This document shows, one piece after another, positions 42,873 through 51,281 of a stretch of DNA of 64,000 nucleotides. The notes under the pieces are model-generated. The model was not told the DNA's origin, did no database searches, and worked only from the letters and a program-made list of their open reading frames with translations. Each line of letters starts with the position of its first letter. Position 1 is the first letter of the stretch. Source of the DNA: Streptomyces sp. NRRL F-2664 (GTDB lineage Bacteria; Actinomycetota; Actinomycetes; Streptomycetales; Streptomycetaceae); NCBI RefSeq assembly GCF_000719345.1, contig NZ_JOFX01000023.1, positions 1 to 64,000 on the forward strand. The letters run 5' to 3'. The position numbers and the translations under genes are program-made.

Positions 42873-45014
42873 ATGACCGGCCACTACTGGATCGCGGCGC
42901 CCCTGCGCCGCGAACGCGACCGTCTGCGGGCCGGACTCGGCCTGCCCGCCCCCCTGGCCGTGGTCGACGCGCACCGGCGGCTGCGCGGACCCTACTCCGC
43001 GGCGGGCGCCCTGCTGCGCCAGGTCGCCCCCGAGGCGCTGCGCCGCCTGCCCGAACTGGCCGCCCGCCACTACATCGAGCTCCAGGAGAGCACCCCGGAA
43101 CTGGCGCCCCTGGTACCGCAGAGGATCCGCGCCCTGGAGAAGGTGGCCAATGCCCCCGGCGAGGCCAGCCGCTACCCGGCCCGGCTGCACTCGCTGCGCG
43201 TCTCGCACGGGATCGTGGACTTCCTGCTCGCGGCCCTCCCCGGATCCGGGGACGGCCCGCGCACCCTCGTCGTGGAGAACGTGCAGCACGCCGACGTCAC
43301 CGACCACGAGTTCCTCGCCGCCGCCCTGCGCCGGATCCCCGCCGAACTTCTGACCCTGGTCGTCGCCACCGACACCGCGGAGCTCGAAGATCCGCCGGGC
43401 ATGGTCTCCGTGTCCCTGCCCGCGGAACTCGGCGTACGCACCACCCGCGTCCACCACCCCGGGGCCCCCGCGGGCGCCGAGCCCGACGGTCCGGCCCCCG
43501 ACGGCGCCGGGTCCGGCAGCCTGGCCGAGGCCGCCGCCATGTACGTGGCCGGCGACTGCATCAGCGACGAGCCCCCACTGCGCGCCGCGTACGAGGCCCT
43601 CACCGGCCCCGAGCGCGCTGCCCTGCACGACCGCCGGGCCGAGGAGATCGCCGCCCGCGCCGAGGAGGAGCCCTCGCTCCGGCTGGGCGCCCTTCCCTAC
43701 CACCTGCTGCGCGGCAGCGACGGCGACGGCGCCGGGCTCGACGCCCTGCGCTGGGCCCAGCTCCGCTGTAAGTACCTGGGCTTCTATCACGCGGCGGCCG
43801 AGATGGGCGAGGAGGGCCGCCACCGTACGGGCCCCGACGTCCGGCCCGACCTGTGGTGGCCTTTCACCCGCGAGACGGGCGTGTGCCTGGCCGCCGCCGG
43901 ACGGCCGGAGGAGTCCGCCGCCGTCCAGGACGAGGCGCGCTCGCAGACCACCGTGCCCAAGCACCACATGAGCCTCGCCTACGAGACGGGCATGCTGTAC
44001 GCCCGCCACTTCCCGCCGGAGCTGCGCGATGAGCGCAGGGCCCGCGCGTACGTCAACCAGGCCATCGCGATCTCGGACCTGCTGCCGGACCTGAAGGAAC
44101 GCGCCTTCTTCTCCGTGTTCAACCGCAACGGCCTTGCCCTGGTCGAGGTCCGCGCCGGCCGCCCCGACGAGGCCCTGCGGCTGCTGGACGAGGGCATCGA
44201 ACGGCTCGACCGAGAGCTCGGCATCGGCGAGCGGACCTGGCACCGCGTCGGCCTGCGCTACAACCGCGCCCAGGTCAACGGCATGAGCGGCCGGCTGGAG
44301 GACGCCCTGGAGGACTACGCCGCCATCATGGAACTGGACCACGACTTCGCCGACCACTACTTCAACCGCGGAAGCATACTCCGGCGGCTCGGCCGCATCG
44401 AGGAGGCCATCGCCGACTACGAGCGGGCCATCACCCTGGAGTCGCCCTTCCCCGAGGTGCACTACAACCGCGGCGAGGCCCGGCGCGAACTCGGCGACCT
44501 CGACGGCGCGCTGGCCGACTTCGACCGGACCCTCGAACTGGAGCCGGGCAACCTGGAGGCCCTCCTCGCCCGCGCGGGCCTGCTGGCCGACCAGGGCGAG
44601 GCCAAAGCGGCCCTGGCCGATGTCGAGGCCGGTCTGCTGGTCGATGCCGAGCACCCCCATCTGCTGTGCCTCCAGGGCCGGTTGTGGGGCGAGGAGGGCC
44701 GTACGGCCGAGGCTCGCGACTCCCTCGACGCGGCCCTGCGCCACGATCCGGAGCTGGCCGAGGCCTGGGCGATCAAGGGTGAACTCGCCTATGTGGAAGG
44801 CGACCTGGCCGCCGCACTGGCCGATTTCAACCGGGCGGTGGAGCTGGAGGCCCGGCCCGAGTTCCGGTTCAACCGGGGGGTGGTCCACGAAGCGGCGGGC
44901 AGCCTGGTCCAGGCGGTGGCCGACTTCGACGCGGTCCTCGCCGTCACCGACGACGAAGAGACCCGCAGCCGCCGGGAGACATGCCTGCGCGCGACCGACC
45001 GGTCGCACTCGTAG
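42873..45014 (+). CDS. TPR-repeat protein with degenerate ATPase-like N-terminal half
   Basis: This encodes 713 residues with a GGAG site 6 bases upstream. The first 250 residues recall the core of STAND/LuxR-type ATPases: RGPYSAAGALLRQVAPEALR, then TLVVENVQHADVTDHEFLAA, where E-N-V-x-H-A-D stands for the Walker B region, and LLTLVVATD. No Walker A (G-x-x-x-x-G-K-S/T) is present, so ATP hydrolysis is doubtful. Residues about 270-700 are helical repeats. The last 270 are textbook TPRs (HYFNRGSILRRLGRIEEAIA, DYERAITLES, VHYNRGEARRELGDLDGALA). It lies 216 bases after the protease gene and 8 bases before the flavin reductase gene. It may scaffold the peptide-maturing proteins. Confidence 0.75.
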   Translation: MTGHYWIAAPLRRERDRLRAGLGLPAPLAVVDAHRRLRGPYSAAGALLRQVAPEALRRLPELAARHYIELQESTPELAPLVPQRIRALEKVANAPGEASRYPARLHSLRVSHGIVDFLLAALPGSGDGPRTLVVENVQHADVTDHEFLAAALRRIPAELLTLVVATDTAELEDPPGMVSVSLPAELGVRTTRVHHPGAPAGAEPDGPAPDGAGSGSLAEAAAMYVAGDCISDEPPLRAAYEALTGPERAALHDRRAEEIAARAEEEPSLRLGALPYHLLRGSDGDGAGLDALRWAQLRCKYLGFYHAAAEMGEEGRHRTGPDVRPDLWWPFTRETGVCLAAAGRPEESAAVQDEARSQTTVPKHHMSLAYETGMLYARHFPPELRDERRARAYVNQAIAISDLLPDLKERAFFSVFNRNGLALVEVRAGRPDEALRLLDEGIERLDRELGIGERTWHRVGLRYNRAQVNGMSGRLEDALEDYAAIMELDHDFADHYFNRGSILRRLGRIEEAIADYERAITLESPFPEVHYNRGEARRELGDLDGALADFDRTLELEPGNLEALLARAGLLADQGEAKAALADVEAGLLVDAEHPHLLCLQGRLWGEEGRTAEARDSLDAALRHDPELAEAWAIKGELAYVEGDLAAALADFNRAVELEARPEFRFNRGVVHEAAGSLVQAVADFDAVLAVTDDEETRSRRETCLRATDRSHS

Positions 45015-45022
45015 AGGCCGGG

Positions 45023-45574
45023 ATGGACCTCCGTCAGCAGGAGAAGCAGCAGGAACGCCAGCGGGAGATGCAGCGGGAGCGCGGGACCGGCGGGGCCGTG
45101 TCCGGGGCCGCGTTCACCGAGGCCATGTCGCGGCTGGTCTCGGGGGTGGCGGTGGTCTCCGCCCGGCGGGGCGACGGCCGGCCCTCGGGGCTGCTCGTCT
45201 CCTCCGTCTGCTCTTACAGCGCGGCCCCGCCGTCGGTGCTCGTCGCGCTGGCGCGCACCTCCCGGACCTGCCGGGAGATCGCGGAGGGGCCGGACGCCTA
45301 CTTCGGTGTCCACCTGCTGGCCCGCAGCCACGCGGCGCTGGCGAGGACCTTCGCGGGCAGCTCCCAGGACAAGTTCGCCGACGTGCTCTGGGACTGGGAC
45401 GGGACGGTGCCGCGGCTGACGGGTGTCCCGGTGTACGCGAAGTGCCGTGCGGGGGCGGTGCTCCCGCACGGCGACCACGTGATCGTGGTGGGCGAGGTGG
45501 TCGACTGCGCGGTGGCGGAGGACGACCCCCTCGTGTACTTCCGGCGGCGGCTCGACTGGAGCCTCGGGGGCTGA
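45023..45574 (+). CDS. Flavin reductase-like FMN-binding protein
   Basis: This encodes 183 residues starting 8 bases after the TPR stop with a GAGG ribosome site. After a Gln/Glu/Arg-rich N-terminus (residues 1-20, probably a charged helix) the flavin reductase domain reads EAMSRLVSGVAVVSARRGDG, GLLVSSVCSYSAAPPSVLVA, and AYFGVHLLARSHAALARTFA. Family members reduce FMN or FAD to feed two-component monooxygenases, or use bound FMN. No monooxygenase partner is adjacent. Its close spacing puts it in the operon with the TPR and probably the protease and peptide genes, where it could drive a redox change on the peptide. Confidence 0.82.
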   Translation: MDLRQQEKQQERQREMQRERGTGGAVSGAAFTEAMSRLVSGVAVVSARRGDGRPSGLLVSSVCSYSAAPPSVLVALARTSRTCREIAEGPDAYFGVHLLARSHAALARTFAGSSQDKFADVLWDWDGTVPRLTGVPVYAKCRAGAVLPHGDHVIVVGEVVDCAVAEDDPLVYFRRRLDWSLGG

Positions 45575-45737
45575 GCGGGGTGGGGCGGGTCAGCGGGGTG
45601 AGTACGCCGGTACGCGGAGCGCGCGTACCGGCGTACTGCTGTCTGCGCGAGCTGGTGTACGGCTGCCTGCGGGTACGGCCGTGCGAACCGGCAGCCGTAC
45701 GTACCCGTGGCCCTGCGGATGCGCGGCCGTGCGGCCC

Positions 45738-46733
45738 TCAGCCGCCGAGCGCCGCGGGGTGGAGGGCGCCCGCCGGGCGGCAGCCGTCGTGCCGGGTGTT
45801 GTCGGGCCGGGCCCCGCTGAGCAGCGCCTGCTGGGCCGCGCGCAGGCCCGGTCCCGGTTCGATTCCGGTGTCCTCCACCACGGCGCGCCGTGCCCGGGTG
45901 TAGGCGTGCAGGGCCTCGGCGCGGCGGCCTGCGGCGGCCAGGGCGAGCATCAGCTGCTCGTGGAAGTCCTCGCGCAGCGGGTGGCGCGCGCACAGCTCCT
46001 CCAGCTCACCGACAACCTCACGGGCCCAGCCGCTGCAGATGTCGGCGCCGATCCGGTCGTGGACGAGGGCGAGCCGCTCCTCTTCCAGCCGGACGGTGTA
46101 GTGCGCGGGCAGGCGGGCGGGTCCGAGGTCCTCGAAGGGGGTGCCCCGCCAGAGGGCCAGGGCCCGGTGAAACGATTCTGCCGCGGTGGTGCAGTGGCCC
46201 GCGGCCCGCAGTTCCCGGCCGCGCGCGGCCAGCGTGCGGAACCGGTCGAGGTCCAGCTCCCCCGGTTGTACGCGCAGCAGGTAGCCGTTGCCGGAGGTGA
46301 GCAGCAGCGGGTGCCTGCGGGGGTCGCCGCCCCCGCGGCTGTGCTCAGGGGCGAGCACACGCCGCAGCCCGGAGACGTACATCTGCACGGTCGCCACGGC
46401 CGAGCGCGGCGGCCGGTCGTCCCACAACTCGCCGATCAGGGAGCAGATCGGGAAGCGGCGGTTCGCGTGCAGCAGCAGCAGCGTCAGCAGGGCGCGCCGC
46501 TTCAGGGAGCTGGGCGTGCACGGCACCCCGCCCCGGCGGACTTCCAGGGGCCCCAGGATCCGGTACGTCGGCCCGTCGCTCGGCCCGCCCCCGCCGGTCG
46601 GGTCCGGGGCGGGCCCGGGGCAACCGGGTAAGTCGGGTCCGCCGGGGGGCCGTTGACGGGATCTGACGAGGATCTTTCGGTTCTGGCCAGCACTGGTCTG
46701 CCACCCCCGCGCTACCGGCGCCCTCGGGCGCAC
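45738..46733 (-). CDS. SARP/AfsR-type transcriptional regulator
   Basis: This encodes up to 331 residues. The OmpR-like DNA-binding domain starts at YRILGPLEVRRGGVPCTPSS and includes LKRRALLTLLLLHANRRFPI and ATVQMYVSGLRRVL. It is followed by the bacterial transcriptional activation domain (LDLDRFRTLAARGRELRAAG, with HCTTAAESFHRALALWRGTP and EARRAVVEDTG-like end). SARPs activate secondary-metabolite genes. The GTG at 46733 gives a 55-residue unstructured leader, so the true start may be further in. It is convergent to the flavin reductase gene and is the natural candidate to control the peptide locus. Confidence 0.85.
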   Translation of the reverse strand: MRPRAPVARGWQTSAGQNRKILVRSRQRPPGGPDLPGCPGPAPDPTGGGGPSDGPTYRILGPLEVRRGGVPCTPSSLKRRALLTLLLLHANRRFPICSLIGELWDDRPPRSAVATVQMYVSGLRRVLAPEHSRGGGDPRRHPLLLTSGNGYLLRVQPGELDLDRFRTLAARGRELRAAGHCTTAAESFHRALALWRGTPFEDLGPARLPAHYTVRLEEERLALVHDRIGADICSGWAREVVGELEELCARHPLREDFHEQLMLALAAAGRRAEALHAYTRARRAVVEDTGIEPGPGLRAAQQALLSGARPDNTRHDGCRPAGALHPAALGG

Positions 46734-47059
46734 TGTCCTGTCGGCACGCGGTGGGGCTCACCGGCGCTCACGACAATGGATACGGGATCACGCGAGAGGG
46801 TGTCAGGGGCACGAACCAGCCAAAGTCCAATAAAAATAGATGAACTGCGAACCGGCAGCCGTCTCGGCCGTGTGCCCGCCGCATCTCGGCCAATAATCGG
46901 GGCGCCCGGCCCGGCTCGGAGCTTCTCCTTGGCAGGGGCCCGCCGCAGGGTTAGCGTGCCTCGATCTCCTCCCGACACGCACGTGCTTCCCGATCGTCGA
47001 CCGCCGACCACGGCCCTGCCGACCGGTCCGTTCGACCTGCCGCGAGAGGGCACCCAGCC
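46734..47059. promoter_or_regulatory. Divergent spacer with an AT-rich island
   Basis: Between the SARP gene and the rightward M28-like gene, the stretch 46815-46840 (AAAGTCCAATAAAAATAGAT and following) is strikingly AT-rich for this genome. It is probably promoter DNA for one or both genes. No coding sequence is seen. Confidence 0.4.
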
Positions 47060-48541
47060 ATGTCCGCACGTCGTACCGTCGCGGCGACCGCCACCCTGGC
47101 CGCCGCCGCACTCGTCTCCCCGCTGCTCCTTGCAGGCCCCGCCGCCGCGGGCGCCGAAGACCCGGGCCGGGCCGCCGCCCGCGGCGCCGCCCTGGCGGCG
47201 CAACTCGTCCGGGAGTCCACGGCCAAGGACGCCTTCCGGCACCTGCGGGCGTTGCAGTCGGCCGCGGACTACAACGGCGGCGACAGGGTCGCGAGCTCCA
47301 AGGGCCACGAAGCCTCGGCCGCATACGTGGAGGGGGCGCTGCGCAACGCCGGCTACCGGACCTCCCGCCAGGAGTTCGGCTTCGTCTACACCGAGGACCT
47401 CGCCGAATCCCTCACCGTCGACTCGCCCACCCCGCGCGAGGTCACCGTCCAGCTCATGGCGTTCACCGCCCGCAGCCCCGAGGGCGGGGTCACCGGGGAG
47501 CTGGCCGTGGTCCCCGTCGACGCCGACAACACCCACGGCTGCGAGCCGGGCGACTTCGCGGCGGGCGCATTCACCGGCAGGATCGCCCTGGTCAAGCGTG
47601 GCGGCTGCTCCTTCGCCGTCAAGCAGGGCCATGCCCACGCGGCGGGCGCGCTCGGCGCGATCGTCTACAACAACATCTCCGGCAAGATCAACGGGACCAT
47701 CGGGGACTCCTCCCTCGCCCGCATCCCCACCGGCGGGATCAGCCAGGAGGACGGCGCGGCGCTGACCGCGGAGGCCGCCGCCGGGCCGGTGACGGTCACC
47801 CTCGACATCCACGAACTGCGCGAGAACCGCCGGAGCTTCAACGTGGTGGCGGAGACCAGCGGCGGGGACGCCGCCAACACGGTCCTCCTCGGCTCCTACC
47901 TCGACTCGCAGCACGGCACCCCCGGCATCAACAGCAACGGCTCCGGCTCGGCCGGGCTCCTCCAGGTCGCGCTGAAACTCGCCAAGTCGCAGGAGAAGGT
48001 GGGCAACAAGGTGCGGTTCGCCTGGTGGTCGGCGCGGGAGTTCGGCGTCGCGGGCTCGCAGGCATACCTCTCCGCCCTGACGCCGGAGCAGCGCGCGCAG
48101 ATCCGGCTCTACCTGAACGTCGAGACGATCGCCTCGCCGAACGGCGCGTTCTTCGTCAGCGACGGGGACGACTCCGACCGCGTCGGCGCCGGCCCCGGCC
48201 CGGAGGGCTCCGCCCGGCTCGAGAAGGGCATCACCGACTTCCTCGACGCCAAGGGCGTCCCGCACGAGGGCACCGACTTCGTCGGCCTGTCGGACTACGC
48301 GCCCTTCCTCGCGGCAGGCATCCCCTCGGGAGGCACCTTCACCGGCTCCGACGGCACCAAGACCGAGGCCCAAGCGGCCAGGTTCGGCGGCCGGGCGGGC
48401 ACCGCGTACGACGTGAACCACCACAAGCCCGGCGACGACCTCGCCAACATCGACATGCGATCCTTCGACGTCAACATCGACGTCATCGCCGACGCGGCCG
48501 GCCGCTACGCGCACGATCTCGGGTCCCTGGGCGGCAACTGA
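47060..48541 (+). CDS. Secreted M28-family peptidase homologue with PA domain, metal site degraded
   Basis: This encodes 493 residues. The signal peptide ends near GPAAAGA (about residue 31). An M28 fold is interrupted by a protease-associated (PA) domain (FTGRIALVKRGGCSFAVKQG, AIVYNN). In active relatives the zinc ligands sit in GAHLDS, GINDNGSG, W-G-A-E-E and an L-N-(F)-D segment. Here the same places read LLGSYLDS (His to Tyr 280), GINSNGSG (Asp to Ser 292), WWSAREFG (first Glu to Arg 326, second Glu 327 kept) and YLNVET (Asp to Glu 355). The late His in DVNHHKPGDD is retained. It is therefore probably not a working aminopeptidase and may act as a binding protein. A strong terminator follows. 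Confidence 0.82.
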   Translation: MSARRTVAATATLAAAALVSPLLLAGPAAAGAEDPGRAAARGAALAAQLVRESTAKDAFRHLRALQSAADYNGGDRVASSKGHEASAAYVEGALRNAGYRTSRQEFGFVYTEDLAESLTVDSPTPREVTVQLMAFTARSPEGGVTGELAVVPVDADNTHGCEPGDFAAGAFTGRIALVKRGGCSFAVKQGHAHAAGALGAIVYNNISGKINGTIGDSSLARIPTGGISQEDGAALTAEAAAGPVTVTLDIHELRENRRSFNVVAETSGGDAANTVLLGSYLDSQHGTPGINSNGSGSAGLLQVALKLAKSQEKVGNKVRFAWWSAREFGVAGSQAYLSALTPEQRAQIRLYLNVETIASPNGAFFVSDGDDSDRVGAGPGPEGSARLEKGITDFLDAKGVPHEGTDFVGLSDYAPFLAAGIPSGGTFTGSDGTKTEAQAARFGGRAGTAYDVNHHKPGDDLANIDMRSFDVNIDVIADAAGRYAHDLGSLGGN

Positions 48542-48593
48542 CCGCCCGATCGCCGATGGCACCGCCCCCGCGGTGCCGCCCGCGGCGTCCCGC

Positions 48594-48622
48594 GGGCCCT
48601 GCCGTGCCGCACGGCAGGGCCC
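48594..48622 (+). terminator. Hairpin terminator after the M28-like gene
   Basis: GGGCCCTGCCGTG (48594-48606) and CACGGCAGGGCCC (48610-48622) are perfect 13-base complements with a 3-base loop. Confidence 0.8.
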
Positions 48623-49020
48623 AGGAGGGGTTGCCATCCGGTGAGGAGGACGGTGGCGTCGCCTCAGCCGGTGATCCTGGTGGGTGCGCACGTCCCGGAC
48701 CAGGCGGCGCAGGGCCTCCGGGGCGTTGTCCCCCGGCCGCCGGGGAGCGGATGACGGCGTCGCCCAGGCGCTGTTTCGCCGAAGAGGCCGCCGTCGGGGG
48801 AGCGGGCTTCCGTGACCACATCGCTGCGGAGGCGAACGCGGTACTGGTGCAGTACGTGGCCGCCCCTGATCAGCAGCGACGCAGGATGCCCGCAGTTGAT
48901 CCAGGAGAGTTGCCCGGTGGCGGTGTCGAGCGAGGACGGCGGTCATCAGGCGGCCGGGGGGACCAGCGGTCCAGGGTTCCACTCGACGGTGGTGGCGATC
49001 TCGAACAGGTCCCGCATGAG
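48623..49020 (-). pseudogene. SpoIIE/RsbU-type PP2C phosphatase remnant, multiply frameshifted
   Basis: Read leftward from 49020, several frames in turn give MRDLFEIATTVEWN, then GRLMTAVLA, LDTATGQLSWINCGHPASLL, IRGGHVLHQYRVRLRSDVVT, EARSPDGGLFGE, QRLGDAVIRS, APEALRRLVRDVRTHQDHRL and DATVLLTGWQP. In order these are the C-terminal motifs of SpoIIE-type Ser/Thr phosphatases: the T-x-x-x-G-x-L-x-x-x-x-x-G-H-P-x-x-x-L core, the D-x-(V/I)-T-E-A segment and the final D-D-A-T-V-L-L. At least three frameshifts separate the pieces and the N-terminal sensor part is missing, so the gene is dead. Confidence 0.7.
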
Positions 49021-49093
49021 CGCCGGGTGGTGCGGCAGGCGGCGAGCCCGGCGGCGCCGGCCCCGCCGGAGGCCCGACCCCACCCGGAAAACT

Positions 49094-49531
49094 TCAGTAG
49101 CTCCCCTGCGGCCGCACCCACGACGCAAACCGCTGACCAGGAGCCGCATCGGCGCGCCAGTACCGCAGAACCGTTTCGTACACGACCTCGAACCGTTCCG
49201 CGGCGATGAGACAGGAGACGGGTTCCAGCCCGCCCGCGTCCGCCTCGAAGGCAACGAGAACAGGCGATTCTTCACCGATCTGACGGGTGACTCTCGCGAT
49301 TTCCTCGCTTGTTGGCGCACGGAAGACCGGATCGAGGAACTTCGCCGGGCAACTGACGAGGGTCGGATCACCGAAGACGAGCTCCAAGCCGTGGTAGTAG
49401 GTGAGGTCATGGCCGGCCGCGAGCCGAAGCTCAGCTGCATCCCAGGCGATGACGTCCCAGTCCCACCAGGCCCCCTCAGGCAGCTGCATGCCCACCTGCT
49501 GCCGTTGCGAGTCCACCCTCAGCCCTCTCAT
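49094..49531 (-). CDS. Hypothetical protein
   Basis: This encodes 145 residues. It reads as a compact globular protein: LPEGAWWDWDVIAWDAAELR, GHDLTYYHGLELVFGDPTLV, ESPVLVAFEADAGGLEPVSC, with a well-formed C-terminus. There is no membrane segment or signal peptide. I recognise no family. No clear ribosome site precedes the ATG; an internal ATG (VGMQLPEG) is also possible. It lies among broken genes, but its own frame is intact. Confidence 0.6.
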   Translation of the reverse strand: MRGLRVDSQRQQVGMQLPEGAWWDWDVIAWDAAELRLAAGHDLTYYHGLELVFGDPTLVSCPAKFLDPVFRAPTSEEIARVTRQIGEESPVLVAFEADAGGLEPVSCLIAAERFEVVYETVLRYWRADAAPGQRFASWVRPQGSY

Positions 49532-49852
49532 CCGTTCGAACAGATCGACAGGCTACAGACGGACCCAGCGCGATGAACTTGACTTCCTACCCGCCTGAGG
49601 TGTCTGGGCCGCCATCACCCTCATGACCCGCAGGGTCGTCCAGAAGAAGATCTCCAGAGACCGACGCCGGGACAAGCGAGGATAGAGCCTCGTGAACGAC
49701 GCCTCAAAGCGGCCCACAGGCAAGCTGACCGGGCTCCGCCTCGGGAGGAGACTGGTGGCGGAGGTCCCAGCAACGCGGACAGACCGCCGCGCATTCGTGG
49801 ACGTCACTCCCAGGCAGACCCGCGCGACTCGAGGCAACGCGCGCAAGGCCGG

Positions 49853-50104
49853 GTCCACAACGACACGGACCGCACCTTCCGGCTTGAGCACTGGGAGTAC
49901 GCCAGCGAACTCATCGACGGCTTCGCCTACGATATTGGAGCAGTCCTCGTCGCCTCCGCGGAGGCGCCCGACGAGTCTGAGCTAGTAGACGTCCTAACCC
50001 AGTGGCAACTCAGTCCCCACCAGTTCGTCTACCCCTGCGACAGCGATGACCCCCAAGTAGCCGTGGGGGCATGCCACAACGAACCCAATCCTCACTCATC
50101 ATGA
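49853..50104 (+). pseudogene. Coding fragment of an unidentified protein, 5' end missing
   Basis: One frame reads VHNDTDRTFRLEHWEYASEL, IDGFAYDIGAVLVASAEAPD, then ESELVDVLTQWQLSPHQFVY and ends at a TGA at 50102. This is clearly protein-like but has no usable start. Upstream, between 49692 and 49850, a different frame from a GTG is open but less convincing, so the gene is either truncated or frameshifted. GC content is a little lower than in neighbouring genes. No family is recognised. Confidence 0.45.
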
Positions 50105-50146
50105 GCGGCTCAGACACAGGCACGACAGGGTCCGATGGCTGGTCGG

Positions 50147-50526
50147 TCAGGGGCGGGTGGGGCTTGGATCGAAGAGGGGATCGAGCGGTTCGCCTTCGTA
50201 CCCCACGATGAGACAAGCCGCAGTCACCGGTCCCCCAGAGAGCTCCATGAGCCGGGCCAGGGCCGCCGCCTCGGATGGCAGGCCGGCCGGGTCGAGACCG
50301 AGGGCCCGGGCCGCGCGGTCGCGTCGCCGGTCGAGGTCGGGCAGGTCCTCCTGGTACTCGTCGGCGACCGCCAGAAGTACTTCGGCCGTCCGCCCGGGAG
50401 CTTCCCGCCACCACGGCGCCACGAGCCACAGCCGCACCAGCTCCGGCAGCCCGAGTGCGAGTGGGCCGACCTCGTCGTGTACGGCGCGAAGGGCTTGTCG
50501 TTCACGACGAAGTCGGCCCAGGTCAC
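50147..50526 (-). pseudogene. Second gene after the Rhs remnant, apparently frameshifted
   Basis: A GTG at 50526 overlaps the stop of the preceding gene as GTGA and reads VTWADFVVNDKPFA. Near 50480 the protein-like frame shifts by one base and continues VHDEVGPLALGLPELVRLWL, AEVLLAVADEYQEDLPDLDR, LARLMELSGGPVTAACLIVG to a stop at 50147. The overlap suggests an original coupled gene pair. A single-base change (or sequencing error) has split this one. A separate gene starting at a rare codon in the second frame is the alternative. No family is recognised. Confidence 0.45.
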
Positions 50527-51281
50527 GAGGCTGCCCCCGGACCCTGCTCGATGCGGTCCAGCAGGGGCTCCGCCCACTGCGGGAGGGCGGACGCCGCCGG
50601 GCGGGGCGGCCGGGGGTCGGAGGTGATGCCGATGCCTCCCGCCGGGTCGCCGTACACGAACCGTTGGGACCACCCCAGCCAGGAGCGGACGAACAGGTTC
50701 GCGCTCCACGCCAGGGCCAGCGCGCCGCGCAGCCCGGGCACCTCGTACCAGTAGCTGGTGAGCACCACGGCGCGGGAGACCGCCTCGTCCGGGTCCTCCG
50801 GCCGGGAATCGGCGGTGAGCCCGGCGGCCAGCACCGATGCCGCGAACCGATTGTCGGCGAGCAGCCCGCCGCTGTCGCAGACGACCGCGTCCAGCAGGTC
50901 CGCCGGGAGGCCGGCGGCGGCATGCTCCAGCCTCCCCAGCAGCTCGGGCAGGCCCGGATCGCCGACCGCCTCCGGGTCGGGAACCACCCTCAGGTCGACC
51001 GGCAGCCGCTCGTCTCCGGTACGGGCGGCCAGCAGGTACACGTACGCCAGCGCGCGCAGGGTCTGCCAGCGGCAGAGCGTGTCGAGCAGCGTGGTCCGGG
51101 AGCTGCGGAAGGCGAGCCGCACCGGCCAGTCGGCCGCCCGGACGTCGTTGCCGAGCGCCCGCAGCTCCGCCGGGACCGGGGCCGGGAAGACCCGGCTCTG
51201 GCCGGGGTCGTAGGACGGCTCGGCGCGGTAGCCCGGCCAGCCGGGTACAGGATCGCGGGGGATACCGCTGCGGCTACTCAT
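50523..51281 (-). CDS. Putative immunity-type protein downstream of the Rhs remnant
   Basis: This encodes 252 residues, fully open. Helical stretches include TLLDTLCRWQTLRALAYVYL, LPELLGRLEHAAAGLPADLL and LVRSWLGWSQRF-like sequence near the C-terminus. There is no signal peptide or clear membrane segment. Its start lies 8 bases inside the 3' end of the Rhs/YD-repeat frame, the usual position of an immunity gene for the C-terminal toxin. No immunity family is recognised, so this role rests on position alone. Confidence 0.55.
   Translation of the reverse strand: MSSRSGIPRDPVPGWPGYRAEPSYDPGQSRVFPAPVPAELRALGNDVRAADWPVRLAFRSSRTTLLDTLCRWQTLRALAYVYLLAARTGDERLPVDLRVVPDPEAVGDPGLPELLGRLEHAAAGLPADLLDAVVCDSGGLLADNRFAASVLAAGLTADSRPEDPDEAVSRAVVLTSYWYEVPGLRGALALAWSANLFVRSWLGWSQRFVYGDPAGGIGITSDPRPPRPAASALPQWAEPLLDRIEQGPGAAS

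Noticed and set aside
41409..45008. A 1199-codon leftward open frame opposite the M50 and TPR genes
   Set aside because: Very long antisense frames are expected in GC-rich coding DNA; the rightward genes have ribosome sites and recognisable domains.
46712..48982. A 756-codon leftward open frame opposite the M28-like gene
   Set aside because: Composition is Gly/Arg/Val antisense-type with no domain, while the opposite strand encodes a clear secreted protein.
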